NCBI RefSeq assembly: GCF_014697075.1
Contig: NZ_JACJRE010000003.1
Coordinates: 1-64,000 of the forward strand
Source of the DNA: Tolypothrix sp. FACHB-123
Lineage (GTDB): Bacteria; Cyanobacteriota; Cyanobacteriia; Cyanobacteriales; Nostocaceae
DNA: 64,000 nt
Reading direction: 5' to 3'
How positions within the stretch are numbered: position 1 is the first letter of the stretch; the number at the start of each line of letters is the position of its first letter. The notes under the pieces are model-generated. The model saw nothing but the letters and a program-made list of their open reading frames with translations, did no database searches and was not told the DNA's origin. A program made the translations under genes and the position numbers. Shown here piece after piece: positions 17,893 through 26,641 of this stretch.

Positions 17893-18612
17893 TTATTTAG
17901 AGATATAAGATTTACTTTCTTGCTCTATTTGCTCGTTAATAATTTCCGTACCCATAGCGGGTTTATCAAGACTAATCCTCAGGAAATTTGTTTTGTCTTT
18001 GGCTGTAAATTTTTTGTCGTTATCAGAGTCTTTAATTATTCTCAGCAACAAGGCATTTTGGCTGGGAATAATCACAAAGTTCTGAATTTGTATATTATTA
18101 GGAGTAACTTGGAGCAGATTTTTACCTGATAAATCAGATATATAGCCCACTAAGGCGTCTTCATAGTTAAGCTTGTTATCGCCGTTTGTATCTTGTTCAA
18201 TTACTCGATATAACCACAATCTTGTAGGTGTCTTCCCGGCTACTTTTGTTTCTAGAAAGTCAAAAGAGTTAATAATTACTTTTTTCTTAAATAAAAGATG
18301 AGTTGACTGATCTTGTTTGTGATAAAAAATAAAATTATAGATTAAGTTATATTTCTCATAACTACGGGACAGGCTATAGTTAGTATTTTTCTCTGATCTC
18401 TGTTCTGTAGAAATAACTGGAATCATCAAATACTCTGATTGCTCTTTGATAATTAATTCACCGTAATTAATATTTGGTTGTGGTGTGGGCTTAACAGTAG
18501 TATTTGCTTGTGTCTGTTGTATTTTTTTGGTTTCAGTTGATTCACAAGAAAAAGCAAGTGTAGCGATAAAAAAAGCTAGAGAAATTTTTCTCCAAAAACA
18601 ATTAATGATCAT
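17893..18612 (-). CDS. Lipoprotein with two EF-hand-like calcium loops
   Basis: A 239-residue protein with a basic N-terminus, a hydrophobic core and a lipobox LAFSC (Cys 23), so it is a predicted lipoprotein. The mature N-terminus is Thr- and Gln-rich. Two segments match the EF-hand or calcium-loop pattern DxNxDxxxxxxD: DTNGDNKLNYED (about residues 141-152) and DSDNDKKFTAKD (about 195-206). They flank a beta-rich stretch (NNIQIQNFVIIPSQNALLLR). I do not recognise the whole family. Calcium binding at the cell envelope is an inference from the loops. It is a single gene with an unusually A+T-rich coding sequence. Confidence 0.7.
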   Translation of the reverse strand: MIINCFWRKISLAFFIATLAFSCESTETKKIQQTQANTTVKPTPQPNINYGELIIKEQSEYLMIPVISTEQRSEKNTNYSLSRSYEKYNLIYNFIFYHKQDQSTHLLFKKKVIINSFDFLETKVAGKTPTRLWLYRVIEQDTNGDNKLNYEDALVGYISDLSGKNLLQVTPNNIQIQNFVIIPSQNALLLRIIKDSDNDKKFTAKDKTNFLRISLDKPAMGTEIINEQIEQESKSYISK

Positions 18613-18772
18613 GTAAATCTACCAGCCCAATATTGTGTTGTCTTATTTTATGGCTGGTTGTAAAATTCGTCACAATTGTATAGCAGATTGTAATACCAAC
18701 ATCTGGTCAAATGCATATATCGATTTCTTTTTTACCGATAATTGGTATCATGGTGCCGACGGTGGTGACATA

Positions 18773-18880
18773 ATGAAACCCGGTTGGAGTAAAAGTAAGC
18801 TGCTGACGCTGTGGTATTTAATTATTGGTGTTTTATTTTTTTTCAGTGCTGTATTTACTGCTTATGGCAATAAGAATTAA
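18773..18880 (+). CDS. Possible small single-pass membrane protein (35 aa)
   Basis: From the ATG at 18773 the product is 35 residues: MKPGWSKSKLLTLW, then a hydrophobic segment YLIIGVLFFFSAVFTAYG and a short NKN end. This resembles small membrane subunits of cyanobacterial photosynthetic complexes in shape, but I do not recognise it as any named one. A GGTGG lies about 8 nt upstream. The frame is open 46 codons further upstream (TTG 18635), but that part looks non-coding. Supported only by the clean basic-hydrophobic-polar layout. Confidence 0.4.
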   Translation: MKPGWSKSKLLTLWYLIIGVLFFFSAVFTAYGNKN

Positions 18881-19067
18881 AAAATGGTAGCTTTTTATAC
18901 GTTTAAATAAGTTTCACAACCTTGTTATCTTCTAGATCAATGTACAGACAAGGGTTATCGCGTCTCTGACAAAGGACAAATGACCAATGACTAATGACGG
19001 CTAACAATCGGTTACACTCATATATTGCAACCGATAACGTTTAGCCCCATGACTGGAGATTAATACC

Positions 19068-19709
19068 TTGGGAATAGAACTACGCAGTTTCGTATTTCTC
19101 GACAATCTGCAACCTCAACATGCAGCATATATGGGAACCGTAGCTCAAGGTTTCTTGCCATTACCAGGGGATACATCGCTATGGATTGAAATTTCTCCTG
19201 GCATTGAAATTAATAAAATTACAGATATTGCTTTAAAAGCCGCCTCTGTACGTCCGGGTGTACAGGTAGTTGAACGACTTTATGGTTTATTGGAAGTTCA
19301 TTCTAGCTCCCAAGGAGAAACGCGCTCGGCTGGTCAAGCGATTTTGGCAGCTTTAGGCGTTAAAAGAGAAGAATGTATCAAACCACGGGTAGTTTCCAGC
19401 CAAATTATCCGCAATATCGATGCTTACCAGACGCAATTAATTAATCGCACCCGCCGGGGACAGTTATTATTAGCCGGACAAACTCTATATGTTTTAGAAG
19501 TTGAACCTGCGGCTTATGCTGCATTAGCTGCAAACGAAGCAGAAAAAGCAGCGTCGATTAATATTCTGGAGGTACAAGCTGTAGGTAGCTTTGGACGGCT
19601 GTATTTAGGCGGACAAGAACGGGATATTCTTGCAGGTGCAGCTGGAGCGTTAACAGCAATTGAAAATGTTACAGGTCGGACAAATCCCCAAAGTGGTCGT
19701 CAGGAGTAA
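19068..19709 (+). CDS. ccmP: Carboxysome shell protein CcmP (tandem BMC domain)
   Basis: CcmP is a fused two-BMC-domain shell protein of the beta-carboxysome that forms stacked trimers with a gated pore. The 213-residue product has domain one around residues 1-100 ([38 protein letters not shown]) and domain two from about 105 ([34 protein letters not shown]). Length and sequence agree with CcmP as I recall it from Synechococcus. The start is TTG, giving MGIELRS. It is not near the main ccmKLMN cluster within this window. The next gene, a pentapeptide-repeat protein, starts 10 nt after its stop. Confidence 0.9.
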   Translation: MGIELRSFVFLDNLQPQHAAYMGTVAQGFLPLPGDTSLWIEISPGIEINKITDIALKAASVRPGVQVVERLYGLLEVHSSSQGETRSAGQAILAALGVKREECIKPRVVSSQIIRNIDAYQTQLINRTRRGQLLLAGQTLYVLEVEPAAYAALAANEAEKAASINILEVQAVGSFGRLYLGGQERDILAGAAGALTAIENVTGRTNPQSGRQE

Positions 19710-19719
19710 AGGAGAGACA

Positions 19720-20505
19720 ATGGCGAATCGAGAGCATCTAGCTTTACTGACAGCTGGTGCAGTTCAATGGATTGAGTGGAGAAATCAAAATCCCCAGATT
19801 GAACCAGATATCAGTAGTGCACATCTCTCCGGAGAGAACCTCAGAGGTGCTAACCTGCAAGGGGTAAATTTAACCAGAACAGATTTAAGTTATGCTGTGC
19901 TGGTGCGAGCTAACCTGAGTGGTGCTGACTTGAGTAGTGCTAATCTCCACAGAGCCAAGTTAATTGAAGCAAACTTGAGTACAGCTAACTTTAGTGTTGC
20001 TAACTTAAGCGGTACTAACTTGAAACAAGCGGATCTCAGCCATGCTAACCTAATTGGCTGTGACTTGAGTTGGGCAAATCTCAAAGATGCTGCGATCGCA
20101 AATGCTAATCTCATAGGTGCAGACTTAAGTAATGCTGACTTAAGAGACGCTGATTTGGATGGTGCTAAACTCATTCGCGCTAACCTTTGTTTTGCTAACC
20201 TGATGGGTTCTAATTTGATTGCAGCTGATTTGAGTGAAGCTAACTTACACGAAGCAGAAATGATCGAAGGGTATCTTTATAAAGCTAACCTCTATAAAGC
20301 CAATCTCACCAAAGCTCACCTCAGTGGTGCATATCTGTTTCGCGCCAACCTCAGCGAAGCTGATTTGCGGGGTGCAAACTTATCATGGACTAACCTTAAA
20401 GGTGCTAACCTCGCCGGCGCAAATCTTCGAGGCGCTAAACTCCGAGGCGCTAAACTTGATGGTGCTAATCTCCAAGAGGCAATTATGCCGGAAGATGATG
20501 ATTGA
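19720..20505 (+). CDS. Pentapeptide-repeat protein
   Basis: A 261-residue protein. After a short helical start (MANREHLALLTAGAVQWIEW) it consists of about 44 pentapeptide repeats of the A(D/N)LxX type, for example ANLSGADLSSANLHRAKL, running from about residue 37 to 257. Such repeats fold into a right-handed quadrilateral beta-helix. No transmembrane segment or kinase domain is fused to it. ATG 19720 has a good AAGGAGA Shine-Dalgarno and lies 10 nt after the ccmP stop, so the two genes are probably cotranscribed. A role connected to the carboxysome is only suggested by the adjacency. Confidence 0.93.
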   Translation: MANREHLALLTAGAVQWIEWRNQNPQIEPDISSAHLSGENLRGANLQGVNLTRTDLSYAVLVRANLSGADLSSANLHRAKLIEANLSTANFSVANLSGTNLKQADLSHANLIGCDLSWANLKDAAIANANLIGADLSNADLRDADLDGAKLIRANLCFANLMGSNLIAADLSEANLHEAEMIEGYLYKANLYKANLTKAHLSGAYLFRANLSEADLRGANLSWTNLKGANLAGANLRGAKLRGAKLDGANLQEAIMPEDDD

Positions 20506-20545
20506 TGGTTGACGGTTGACTGTTGACGGTTGACTGTTGACTACT
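20506..20545. repeat. Heptamer repeat (GGTTGAC / TGTTGAC)n
   Basis: About five tandem units between the pentapeptide gene and the aspartyl protease gene. Confidence 0.9.
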
Positions 20546-20601
20546 AACTATTGGGTAATCTAATAACAAAGGGTATTAGGAATTGCGGAGCAGATTATCC
20601 T

Positions 20602-21153
20602 ATGAAGAATGCTAAAAAGCGTTGGATGACTTTTAACTTAGGTGTAATGGCAATAATGCCAACGTTAATATTTTTAGCATTCCTACATCAAGCTAAGGCT
20701 GAAGATCCCGGAAGTTGCTTTATGGTAACTTCTTCTGGGAAAACTGTCAGTTTAGGTAGCCTCTGCGGTGCAACACCTGTAGATAGTAGAGTTTTTCGCA
20801 TTCCTATCAAGCGCCGGATGGGGAAAACTCCGGTTGTTGATGTCACCTTCAATCAACAACATACTTTTGAGATGATTTTGGATACTGGTGCTAGCAGTAC
20901 CCTGATAACTCAAAAAATGGCGAATGCCCTGAAACTTCAGCCTACAGGGAAAATCAACGCCCAAATAGCCGATGGAACTGAAGTACAATTTGTCACAAGC
21001 CAAGTCCAGAATATTACTGTTGGCTCGGCTGTAGCTAGTAATATTGAAGTAGCGATCGCACCTAAAGCCGCGATCGGATTATTAGGTCACGATTTTTTTG
21101 AGAACTATGATATCAAAATTCTGGAAAAAGAAGTAGAATTTCGTCACCGATGA
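20602..21153 (+). CDS. Secreted clan AA (retropepsin-like) aspartyl protease
   Basis: A 183-residue protein with a signal peptide (basic start KNAKKRW, hydrophobic core, AKA cleavage site near residue 33). The single-domain retropepsin fold shows the active site ILDTGASSTLIT, a flap region, and a C-terminal GLLGHDFFENYDIKI. Bacterial clan AA proteases of this kind are thought to act as homodimers; only one DTG is present, which fits. I chose ATG 20602, giving a proper signal peptide; an upstream in-frame start would add 17 unrelated residues. It ends 13 bp before the convergent oxidoreductase gene. Confidence 0.85.
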   Translation: MKNAKKRWMTFNLGVMAIMPTLIFLAFLHQAKAEDPGSCFMVTSSGKTVSLGSLCGATPVDSRVFRIPIKRRMGKTPVVDVTFNQQHTFEMILDTGASSTLITQKMANALKLQPTGKINAQIADGTEVQFVTSQVQNITVGSAVASNIEVAIAPKAAIGLLGHDFFENYDIKILEKEVEFRHR

Positions 21154-21165
21154 TTTAATCAAGCG

Positions 21166-22293
21166 TCAACCGTCAACAAAGCTTTCCAAACTAGGTACAT
21201 CCACCCAGCTTGCTGCTTTATGGGATTCATGACATAAATCCATCAATAATTGTGAGTAAACCCCTTCTCGCAGTGATGGAACTATTTGTTGCTGGCTATA
21301 AATTCCTTTTACCCATCGATCGACTACGCGAATAAATGCGGAAATTCGCCCATCGGCGTGGTTTTGGGGAAACATCAACTCGGAGGGAATTTCGATTTCA
21401 CTTAAGGCTTTACCTGGTTGGGAACCCCAAACCCGAAAACCGTGGATGTAATCTTTTTGATTTTCACTACCTAAAACTAAAGTACCGCGATCGCCATATA
21501 CTTCTACCCAATGAGTTCTCGGTGCATGAACTACAGCACTAATGGTAAGTTGGCAAGGTGTACCATCGGCTAATTCTAACGTCAGCACGCAGGTATCATC
21601 TGTATTCACTGGCTTGCTTTCGCCTGTAGCGGGGTCAATGCGTGTGGGAATAGCGGTAGTTAAATGAGCGCTGAGCCGACGTACCGGGCCAAATAACCAA
21701 TAAATATAATCAAAGGCGTGGGAACCTAAGGAACCTAATGCACCACCTCCCTGATTTTGAGCAGAATACCAATTCCAAGGGCGGGAAGCATCTGCACGGG
21801 AAGAACCTAACCAATCAATTCTAATTAACCGCTTGTTACCTACATAATCTGCTGATAATAGTTGAGCAAACTTTTGCCATCCTGGGACAAAGCGAAATTC
21901 AAAGTCTATAGTTGCAATTACACCTTGCTTTTGGGCTAACTGATAAAGTTCCTTCGCTTCAGTTGCGTTTAAAGCTATCGGTTTTTCTAGTAATAAATGT
22001 TTCCCAGCTTGCAGTACTGTTTTTGCCATTTCATAGTGCAAAAACGGTGGGGTAGCGATGGTAACTGCTTGCACTTCGGGTAATTTGACGATATCTGCAA
22101 TTGTATCGCAGGCATGGGGGATATTATTGGATTTAGCGATCGCTCTAGCTTTATTGATATCTCGATGATAAATAGCCACCACCTCAGTTTGTGGATGTGC
22201 TTGCAATCCAGGGATGTGGACTTTCTGACCAAATCCTGTACCAACAATCGCCACGCCAATCTTGTTTTGATTTGTTTGGAATGTAGAAACCAT
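21166..22293 (-). CDS. Gfo/Idh/MocA family oxidoreductase
   Basis: A 375-residue NAD(P)-dependent oxidoreductase of the glucose-fructose oxidoreductase family. The Rossmann motif is IVGTGFGQKVHIPGL near residues 16-30, and the family EKP motif is in LLLEKPIALN. The C-terminal alpha/beta domain begins after FEFRFVPGWQKF and contains GGGALGSLGSHAFDYIYW with the His expected near the active site. Substrates of this family are sugars, inositols or biliverdin, and the present one cannot be assigned. Single gene; a heptamer-like motif in the upstream gap (22340-22382) is noted separately. Confidence 0.9.
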   Translation of the reverse strand: MVSTFQTNQNKIGVAIVGTGFGQKVHIPGLQAHPQTEVVAIYHRDINKARAIAKSNNIPHACDTIADIVKLPEVQAVTIATPPFLHYEMAKTVLQAGKHLLLEKPIALNATEAKELYQLAQKQGVIATIDFEFRFVPGWQKFAQLLSADYVGNKRLIRIDWLGSSRADASRPWNWYSAQNQGGGALGSLGSHAFDYIYWLFGPVRRLSAHLTTAIPTRIDPATGESKPVNTDDTCVLTLELADGTPCQLTISAVVHAPRTHWVEVYGDRGTLVLGSENQKDYIHGFRVWGSQPGKALSEIEIPSELMFPQNHADGRISAFIRVVDRWVKGIYSQQQIVPSLREGVYSQLLMDLCHESHKAASWVDVPSLESFVDG

Positions 22294-22340
22294 ATAGATG
22301 AATCGAGTTTGATTGTTGATGAAACAAAGGCAGAGAACAT

Positions 22341-22384
22341 GCGCTCACTGAGCGTAGTCGAAGTGAGCGTAGTCGAAGTGAGGC
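22341..22384. repeat. Short direct repeat (GAGCGTAGTCGAAGT)
   Basis: Two copies of GAGCGTAGTCGAAGTGA in tandem, preceded by GCGCTCACT. This is a frequent dispersed element in Nostocales. The gap 22294-22706 also carries a terminator (22583-22611) and no gene. Confidence 0.7.
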
Positions 22385-22582
22385 ACAAGGAAGATAATAT
22401 GTTTTTTTCTACCTTCTCATAAACATTACAGGAAATAGGCGCAACATCACAACTGATACAAATTAAAAACAGAATGAGACGGATAGATTTGTAGGGGTGG
22501 GGTTTTCCCGCCCTTGGCGACAATCCACATATCCCAATCATTAATTGCATTAGTATAAACATTCATAGATGAAAATCAGAAA

Positions 22583-22611
22583 AGCCCCAAAACTATTAAA
22601 GTCCTGGGGCT
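22583..22611 (-). terminator. Rho-independent terminator of the lipoxygenase gene
   Basis: On the minus strand, AGCCCCA pairs with TGGGGCT, followed by TTTCTGATTTTC. It lies about 95 bp after the stop codon at 22707. Confidence 0.8.
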
Positions 22612-22706
22612 GGTAATTTTTAACTTTGTATTGCTAATTCATAATTTACATTAGCAATATCTACAGATAGAAAAGCGCTAGTCAACAATGAACAACTGAC
22701 AACAGC

Positions 22707-24725
22707 TTAAATATTGATCAATGTTCTAATGTTACTAGCTTCATAACTAAGCCTGGTAAAGTCTTCTTTGTAACGTGCTAATGTGGTTCTCAACACTTCG
22801 GGAACATCATCGTCTTCATTCTTGAGAATTAAGCCGTACTTAATGCCATTTAAGACACTAAAAATATAAAGTTGGTTGGTTGCTTCTAAATTATCAGGTG
22901 CGATCGCTGGATCGTTTTCACTACCAAAGCTACCATTACGTAATGCTAGGGAATTATAGGCTAATTCTCCCCCCTCATCAGTTTGAGAATCATTTACCCA
23001 AGTGTGCCATAGAGTGGTATGGAAAATCACATAGCGGCAAAACTCTTTTAAGTTGTCGATATCTGTTGCACTGGGTTCGTCAGTCAGGGTAATGGGGCGA
23101 ACAACCTTCACCGTACCATTAATATTTGCTCTCTCAATATCTGGTCGATCGAGTTCGTTTTTATCATACCAATCGTAATCATTATCTGTATTCGCCATCA
23201 CACCTTGGATTGGTTGATATGCCATACTATGCTCTAGCAAGTCCTCAGATAAACGGCGAATTTCCACCCATTCTTGGATAATTTCCTGCTCGTGTTCCTG
23301 GAAATATGCATCAATATACTCACTTAAAACTTGCCAATAGAGATTAGCTACCTGTGCATAAGTATGAGCTTGACAGATTGGCTGACGTGGTTTCCAGCCT
23401 TTCCAATCATAAGTCGCCACCGTTTCTTGACACATTTGGATGAATGACTGATGAGTCAACGGGCCGTTGGTAGTAAATAAACCAACAGTTGGTGATGTTA
23501 ATAAATCATCACCACGACGGTTGATGTTAATCAAGCTTTTCAAGTGGGGAACTAACATCAAACGGATCGGATTTTTGCGCAAGTTGCGGAAAACAGCAAC
23601 AGCATATTGCTCCATCTGCACATGAGACTTAGCGTAATGTTCAATTACTTCCCCTGCAAATAAGGAATTAGTACGGAAAATACGTTTTGCTTGTGACCAT
23701 TTTTCCCCGTCTTTGGGTGTATAAGTTACAGGATCTTTCAAAGGAGAATGGGGAGCAAAAGAGTCAGGATACCGACTTTGAACGGTGATGGCGGTGGGTT
23801 GAAGTTTGCCATCTTGCAATTCAAATAAAGCTTCGACATTATTGAGATCGTGGGTTTGATCTTTTTCGTAATTATCCCAATTGAAACTTACCTTGTACTG
23901 ATTGGGATTATTTTTATGGCGCTTGAGTAAGCAGGGATTCATCCCATTCAGAACCCGCAAGACAAAATATTCATCGCTTCTGGTATAACCTGGATTTTTT
24001 TTATCTAATTCTATTGTTAAATTTGGCGGGTAAGCCGATTGAATTTCTGCAAGAGAGAGTTGATTCGGTTTGAGGGTGTGAGAAATTACCAGTTTAGCCT
24101 TAATAGGAGCTAGAGTATTAGCCGCTTCGTAGGCTTGAAATTTCCGCCCAACAGCATAATCATCAGGGGTGTCTTCGGGATCAACAAGCAATATCCGCGC
24201 AAAAGGGCTATCGGGATTGTAGGGCCAATAGGGAACGGTCAAAGTGCCAAAATCATATTCTTTTTGAGTAACATTGTCCCCACCTTTAATAATGGAGGCA
24301 ATACGGTTGATATAAACTGGCTGATTTTTAGCATTAAAAGTGACGCGATTATCAATTACTCTTAATTCCAAATCTGGTGCATCTTTAAAGCCTGCTTTTT
24401 CCGGATCGTAGTAGATTTCAAACCGACCATTTTCGTCAGTTAAACCTTGAGCTAAGTAATCGCTAGGCGTACCAATATCTCTATCCCACAGTTCCAATCC
24501 AATATTGTGTAATGGCTTTTTGGTATCGCTAAAAACCAACTGACCTGTAACTTTATGCATCTTCCCTAAGTTGGGAAGCAACTTTGCAGTTGGTTTCTCT
24601 TCACGGGATTGAGAAATTTTCTTTTCTGCTTTCTCCTCAATTAAGCGTTGAGCAAGTGGTGTGTTGAGGAGTTTCATCATTACCACACCTTTTAATTCGT
24701 CCACAATTGTTTTACTTTTGGTCAT
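22707..24725 (-). CDS. Lipoxygenase-like protein with N-terminal transthyretin-like domain
   Basis: A 672-residue protein. Residues about 55-150 look like a transthyretin or carboxypeptidase-regulatory-like beta-sandwich (KVTGQLVFSDTKKPLHNIG, LTDENGRFEIYYD). The rest matches lipoxygenase, which dioxygenates polyunsaturated fatty acids. The iron ligands appear as His 363 and His 368 (EHYAKSH, compare HWLNTH of plant enzymes), His 574 and Asn 578 (LWHTWVND), and a C-terminal Ile 672 (IRTLINI). LININRRGDDLL aligns with the plant MNINALAR segment. ATG 24725 has a GAGAGG Shine-Dalgarno 6 nt upstream. A DUF2235 hydrolase gene lies upstream on the same strand. Assigned by motif only. Confidence 0.72.
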   Translation of the reverse strand: MTKSKTIVDELKGVVMMKLLNTPLAQRLIEEKAEKKISQSREEKPTAKLLPNLGKMHKVTGQLVFSDTKKPLHNIGLELWDRDIGTPSDYLAQGLTDENGRFEIYYDPEKAGFKDAPDLELRVIDNRVTFNAKNQPVYINRIASIIKGGDNVTQKEYDFGTLTVPYWPYNPDSPFARILLVDPEDTPDDYAVGRKFQAYEAANTLAPIKAKLVISHTLKPNQLSLAEIQSAYPPNLTIELDKKNPGYTRSDEYFVLRVLNGMNPCLLKRHKNNPNQYKVSFNWDNYEKDQTHDLNNVEALFELQDGKLQPTAITVQSRYPDSFAPHSPLKDPVTYTPKDGEKWSQAKRIFRTNSLFAGEVIEHYAKSHVQMEQYAVAVFRNLRKNPIRLMLVPHLKSLININRRGDDLLTSPTVGLFTTNGPLTHQSFIQMCQETVATYDWKGWKPRQPICQAHTYAQVANLYWQVLSEYIDAYFQEHEQEIIQEWVEIRRLSEDLLEHSMAYQPIQGVMANTDNDYDWYDKNELDRPDIERANINGTVKVVRPITLTDEPSATDIDNLKEFCRYVIFHTTLWHTWVNDSQTDEGGELAYNSLALRNGSFGSENDPAIAPDNLEATNQLYIFSVLNGIKYGLILKNEDDDVPEVLRTTLARYKEDFTRLSYEASNIRTLINI

Positions 24726-24858
24726 ACTATGCCTCTCATTTTTGTGTTTAGTCAATTTTTTGTATCTAATGGTCTGTCCCATTAATTTTGCAAGGTTGCA
24801 AGAATCCCGACTTCTTGAAGAAATCGGGATTCTGACCCTGAGGAATTTATCAAAACTC

Positions 24859-25866
24859 TTAATCTAGTTTGGTAATAACCTTTTGGAGATTCTTGGGTCG
24901 ATAGTCTTTGCGAGCTTTTAAGCGTTTGATTGTGCTTTCATGGAGGTCTTCCAGAGCATCGCTGACATTACGCAGCTTGATTCCTCCCAATTTAAAGAAT
25001 CCAGGATCGTTCTTAAAGTCACATTCATAGTTGGGATTGACACCTGTGGGAATCACACTAGTATCGAAGTCTAATCCCAATCCTAGGTCACTGATAGAAT
25101 CAATCATCCATTGTAAGGCTGCATCCGATAGCCCACTATGTTCTTTTGTACCACCACCAACGCAACCATGCTCGCCAGGAAACCACTTTTGAATTACTCG
25201 TTGGTTTTCTGATTCTGGATGCTTTGTCATGGGAGTGACATCAAAGAGCTCGCGGATTTCATCGATGGCTACAGCGTGCAATGCATTTTGAACACATTTG
25301 TTGACAGTAGTGTCATGGAATCTGTAGCGCTGATTGAGTTGGTCGTGCAGCTTGCTGAAGGCGGGTATTCCTGGAATACCAAGAGCACCGACGGTATCAA
25401 AACAACCCACCAAGGTGATAGGAACTCGATCGCCATAGGCTTCACGGTAGTCTACAGCTTCCTTATCTTTTGGCTTGACACCGCGTTTGCGATAAAGCTC
25501 GTAAGCTTCATGTGCTTTAGTGATGTGGGGACGATTTAATAGTCCAGAACAATAAATCATTCCCGCTAGACTCCTGACAGTGTAAGCACCGCGACTGAAA
25601 CCAAACATATAGATTTCGTCACCAGGCATGTAGTTGAGAGTCAGAAATCGGTAGCCATCTTCTATATTTCGATCGATTCCTAATCCAGTAGCGCCGCCTA
25701 ATATTTTTTGGGTTTCGGTTCCAATACCCTCGTCGTAAAACACAATCTGTGGAACCCCGTCACTAGCAATTGATTTGACAGATTGAGCTAACTTAACAAT
25801 GTTGCTGGGATAAGGACTGGTTAAATTTTGCCAGGTTCCATCACAACAAATCACAAGACGTTTCAT
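24859..25866 (-). CDS. DUF2235 alpha/beta hydrolase
   Basis: A 335-residue protein beginning MKRLVICCDGTWQN, the hallmark of DUF2235. These are predicted alpha/beta hydrolases; relatives include phospholipase effectors of type VI secretion. The nucleophile elbow is in MFGFSRGAYTVRSLAGM (Ser), an Asp is in LVGCFDTVGALG, and a His lies in HEGCVGGG-type context (GEHGCVGGGTKEHSG). No signal peptide or membrane segment is present. The lipoxygenase-like gene follows 133 bp downstream on the same strand, so the pair may be cotranscribed: a lipase releasing fatty acids for the dioxygenase is an attractive but untested inference. Confidence 0.85.
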   Translation of the reverse strand: MKRLVICCDGTWQNLTSPYPSNIVKLAQSVKSIASDGVPQIVFYDEGIGTETQKILGGATGLGIDRNIEDGYRFLTLNYMPGDEIYMFGFSRGAYTVRSLAGMIYCSGLLNRPHITKAHEAYELYRKRGVKPKDKEAVDYREAYGDRVPITLVGCFDTVGALGIPGIPAFSKLHDQLNQRYRFHDTTVNKCVQNALHAVAIDEIRELFDVTPMTKHPESENQRVIQKWFPGEHGCVGGGTKEHSGLSDAALQWMIDSISDLGLGLDFDTSVIPTGVNPNYECDFKNDPGFFKLGGIKLRNVSDALEDLHESTIKRLKARKDYRPKNLQKVITKLD

Positions 25867-26641
25867 AGTTCTATGGTCTTTTGTAGGAATAAGGAGGAGT
25901 TGTACATTTCACTTATTCCGTTATAAGTAGCTAAGTATGAAAAATCATACGTATGTTACGAAAACTTAACTAAACACCTTGGATGCAAATAAAACATATA
26001 ATGTACTTATATTGATGGCAAGAGATATTTATAAATCTGTAATGTCATAGCAATTTTAAAAAAAATATGATAAATGCTGAGTTTAGCTAGAATACGCTCA
26101 TACTCATCATATACAAGGTTTTCAGCCATTGGTTTACCCTGGATGGAGCTGCATTGGGTCTATGTCCCTTAACCAATTTACATCTGTAGCGATCGCTTTT
26201 CAAATTGCGCTAAGAAATATACAGACTTATAGCATGTTAAAATAAATACATAAATTTCCAATGGCCGTGCTATTTTTTTTACTCGTATATCATTCCTAAA
26301 GAGCAAGTGAAATAAATAAAATAACCCAAGCTCTAAACTATCCAACTTTAGTTAACAGCACATGGGTAGATAGTTGTTATTAGAATATTGTTTATAGAAC
26401 AATACGGTTCAGTTAAGGATAAATTGTAGGTTGGGTTGAACGAAGTGCAACCCAACAAACCCCCGGAAATGTTGGGTTTCGTTCCTCAACCCAACCTACG
26501 CATTTTCAGGTTTTTGGCGCTAACTGAACGGTATTGATTTATGGAATAGAGAATAAAGAATATAAGAATACTGTTTTCTTTTTGAAAGAAACTGTACAAT
26601 TAAAATATATTTTGGAAATAAAATATAAGTCTTATTAGGAA
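25867..26641. other. Long A+T-rich intergenic region with a MITE
   Basis: It holds the upstream region of the DUF2235 gene, one HIP1-containing segment near 26190, and a 135-bp inverted-repeat element (26401-26535). I see no gene or RNA structure that I can name. Confidence 0.6.
26401..26535. mobile_element. MITE-like element with 15-bp terminal inverted repeats
   Basis: AATACGGTTCAGTTA at the left and TAACTGAACGGTATT at the right are inverted repeats with one mismatch. The inner part is a second inverted repeat, GTAGGTTGGGTT ... AACCCAACCTAC, related to 61540-61618. No open frame of size; no clear target duplication. Confidence 0.75.

Noticed and set aside
19890-20174. Minus-strand open frame rich in Ala, Leu and Ser
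   Set aside because: It is the complement of the pentapeptide repeats, whose regular codons keep the opposite frame open.
22114-22422. 102-codon plus-strand frame opposite the oxidoreductase gene
   Set aside because: Antisense to a clear gene and including dispersed repeat sequence.
21987-22562. 191-codon minus-strand frame overlapping the oxidoreductase start
   Set aside because: It overlaps a well-supported Gfo/Idh/MocA gene in another frame and has no recognisable protein features.
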